Positions 21,200 through 21,904 of a DNA stretch of 21,904 bases are shown in pieces. Location: assembly GCA_018400565.1 (NCBI GenBank), contig JAGYMP010000044.1, positions 1-21,904 of the forward strand. The letters run 5' to 3'. How positions within the stretch are numbered: position 1 is the first letter of the stretch; each line of letters begins with the position of its first letter. A model generated the notes under the pieces. That model ran no database searches, had not been told where the DNA came from, and was given only the letters and a program-made list of their open reading frames with translations. The stretch comes from Bacilli bacterium. GTDB lineage: Bacteria; Bacillota_I; Bacilli_A; Izemoplasmatales; Hujiaoplasmataceae. A program made the position numbers and the translations under genes.

Positions 21200-21904
21200 T
21201 CAATAGCCCAAAACATTCATAATATATGTTTCTTTCAACGTCGTCATTGCGGCATCATCATAATCCGCGGCTGTCGGTGATGTGGATGGCAGAGCTTCGA
21301 TATCCGGTGTGAGAGTCGCGCGGACGATTGCTGAATCAAGAATAACATCGACGTCCGCCTGATCCATGGTCGAAAGCGTCAAATAATCAAAACTTACATC
21401 GGAGATGTCAGATCCGGCCGAGAACCGTTTGGTGGCGACGATCAAATTGATGATTCCTGTTGAGGTTGTGACACCTGTCACACCTGCGACTTCTTCGGTG
21501 ATGAATGCAGGTACGGTAAGGGAATCATTGATCATCTCATCTGCAGTTACATGAAACGAATCACTCGTTAAAATCGTTGAGAGTTGCGTTTGATCCATGT
21601 CTGTCACGGCACTTGACGTGATATCATCGGTGAATGAAGATGTCATACCAAATGTTTCGAGCGCATCAAGGATTGCGGTAATTTCATTGGAACGAATCAT
21701 TTCTTCTGCGGTACCGTTAACGGTGATTGACAACCGCTCCTGGGTTGGCACGATCAATGAAGTACCGTCATAAACATCATCTTCGCTCAAGGCAACATCT
21801 AAGATATACTCTGAAACAGTGGCTTGAATGATTGCGGATGCAAACACGATGGTACCATCCGCTGAGAACAAATCTCCCGGCGTCATGGAAACGGTTTGCA
21901 AGTC
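21200..21904 (-). CDS. C-terminal part of a large acidic repeat protein, probably surface or secreted
   Basis: The frame is open to the window edge (the TTG near 21901 is internal), so only the last ~234 residues are seen. I know no name for it. The segment has no Cys and no Trp and very few Lys/Arg (six in all), with many Asp/Glu/Thr/Ser, so it is strongly acidic. Two or three degenerate repeats of about 70-80 residues seem present, recognisable by similar cores such as FASAIIQATVSEYI, ILTSDSFHVTADEMI and ILDSAIVRATLTPDI, each followed by an acidic linker and sometimes a VP dipeptide. Such composition is typical of exported proteins. The signal peptide or anchor would be upstream, outside the window. 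The gene ends with its own terminator. Confidence 0.7.
   Translation of the reverse strand, partial: DLQTVSMTPGDLFSADGTIVFASAIIQATVSEYILDVALSEDDVYDGTSLIVPTQERLSITVNGTAEEMIRSNEITAILDALETFGMTSSFTDDITSSAVTDMDQTQLSTILTSDSFHVTADEMINDSLTVPAFITEEVAGVTGVTTSTGIINLIVATKRFSAGSDISDVSFDYLTLSTMDQADVDVILDSAIVRATLTPDIEALPSTSPTAADYDDAAMTTLKETYIMNVLGY

Noticed and set aside
1..21904. Mycoplasma genetic code (UGA = Trp)
   Set aside because: UGA is the stop of galK, ruvA, ansA, nadA, nadB, recU, htpG and others at natural protein ends, and Trp is UGG where checked.
1..21904. CRISPR arrays, tRNA or rRNA genes, complete insertion sequences, prophage genes
   Set aside because: No regularly spaced repeats, cloverleaf-like runs, transposase or phage motifs were seen on either strand.

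Overview
The window is about 22 kb of chromosome from a low- to mid-GC Firmicutes or Mollicutes-like bacterium. I infer something near the Izemoplasma/Acholeplasma/Haloplasma branch, but no marker here fixes the genus. The clues are canonical AGGAGG/AGGTGAT ribosome binding sites, RecU, an RNase J paralogue, a type-I lipoteichoic acid synthase, an ECF-type ThiT, a CIRCE operator and a lipoprotein 5'-nucleotidase. The standard code is used: UGA ends at least seven genes and Trp is UGG, so this is not a code-4 mycoplasma. Genes are tightly packed and most units have a recognisable promoter and a U-tailed hairpin terminator.

Layout. 1-1449 (+): the 3' part of galactokinase, ATGA-coupled to a GNAT acetyltransferase. 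1490-3547 (+): obgE and then ruvA. 3560-4601 (-): asparaginase. 4602-5064: the only long non-coding stretch, AT-rich with two hairpins. 5065-8353 (-): nadA-nadB-PHP phosphatase operon. 8359-9658 (+): rarA, divergent from nadA with overlapping promoters. 9670-11453 (-): an RNase J homologue that has lost its metal-2 ligands. 11509-12180 (+): recU. 12198-14186 (-): LTA synthase. 14260-16708 (-): htpG, ATGA-coupled to an unknown small basic protein, under CIRCE control. 16705-17487 (-): thiT behind a TPP riboswitch with attenuator. 17505-18845 (-): pyrimidine-nucleoside phosphorylase, divergent from a histidine phosphatase at 18839-19488 (+). 19507-21125 (-): lipoprotein 5'-nucleotidase. 21200-21904 (-): the C-terminal end of an acidic, Cys- and Trp-free repeat protein that runs off the right edge.

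How the genes fit together. Genome maintenance (obgE, ruvA, rarA, recU) is scattered among metabolic units. Aspartate from asparaginase could feed NadB/NadA quinolinate synthesis, although nadC is absent here. Surface 5'-nucleotidase plus nucleoside phosphorylase form a plausible nucleotide-scavenging route. ThiT, the TPP riboswitch and LtaS speak for a scavenging, monoderm cell. Most of the region is housekeeping. The items most worth a second look are the degenerate RNase J, the interleaved CIRCE/-35 element of htpG, the coupled unknown gene after htpG, the unexplained spacer at 4602-5064 and the acidic repeat protein at the right edge.
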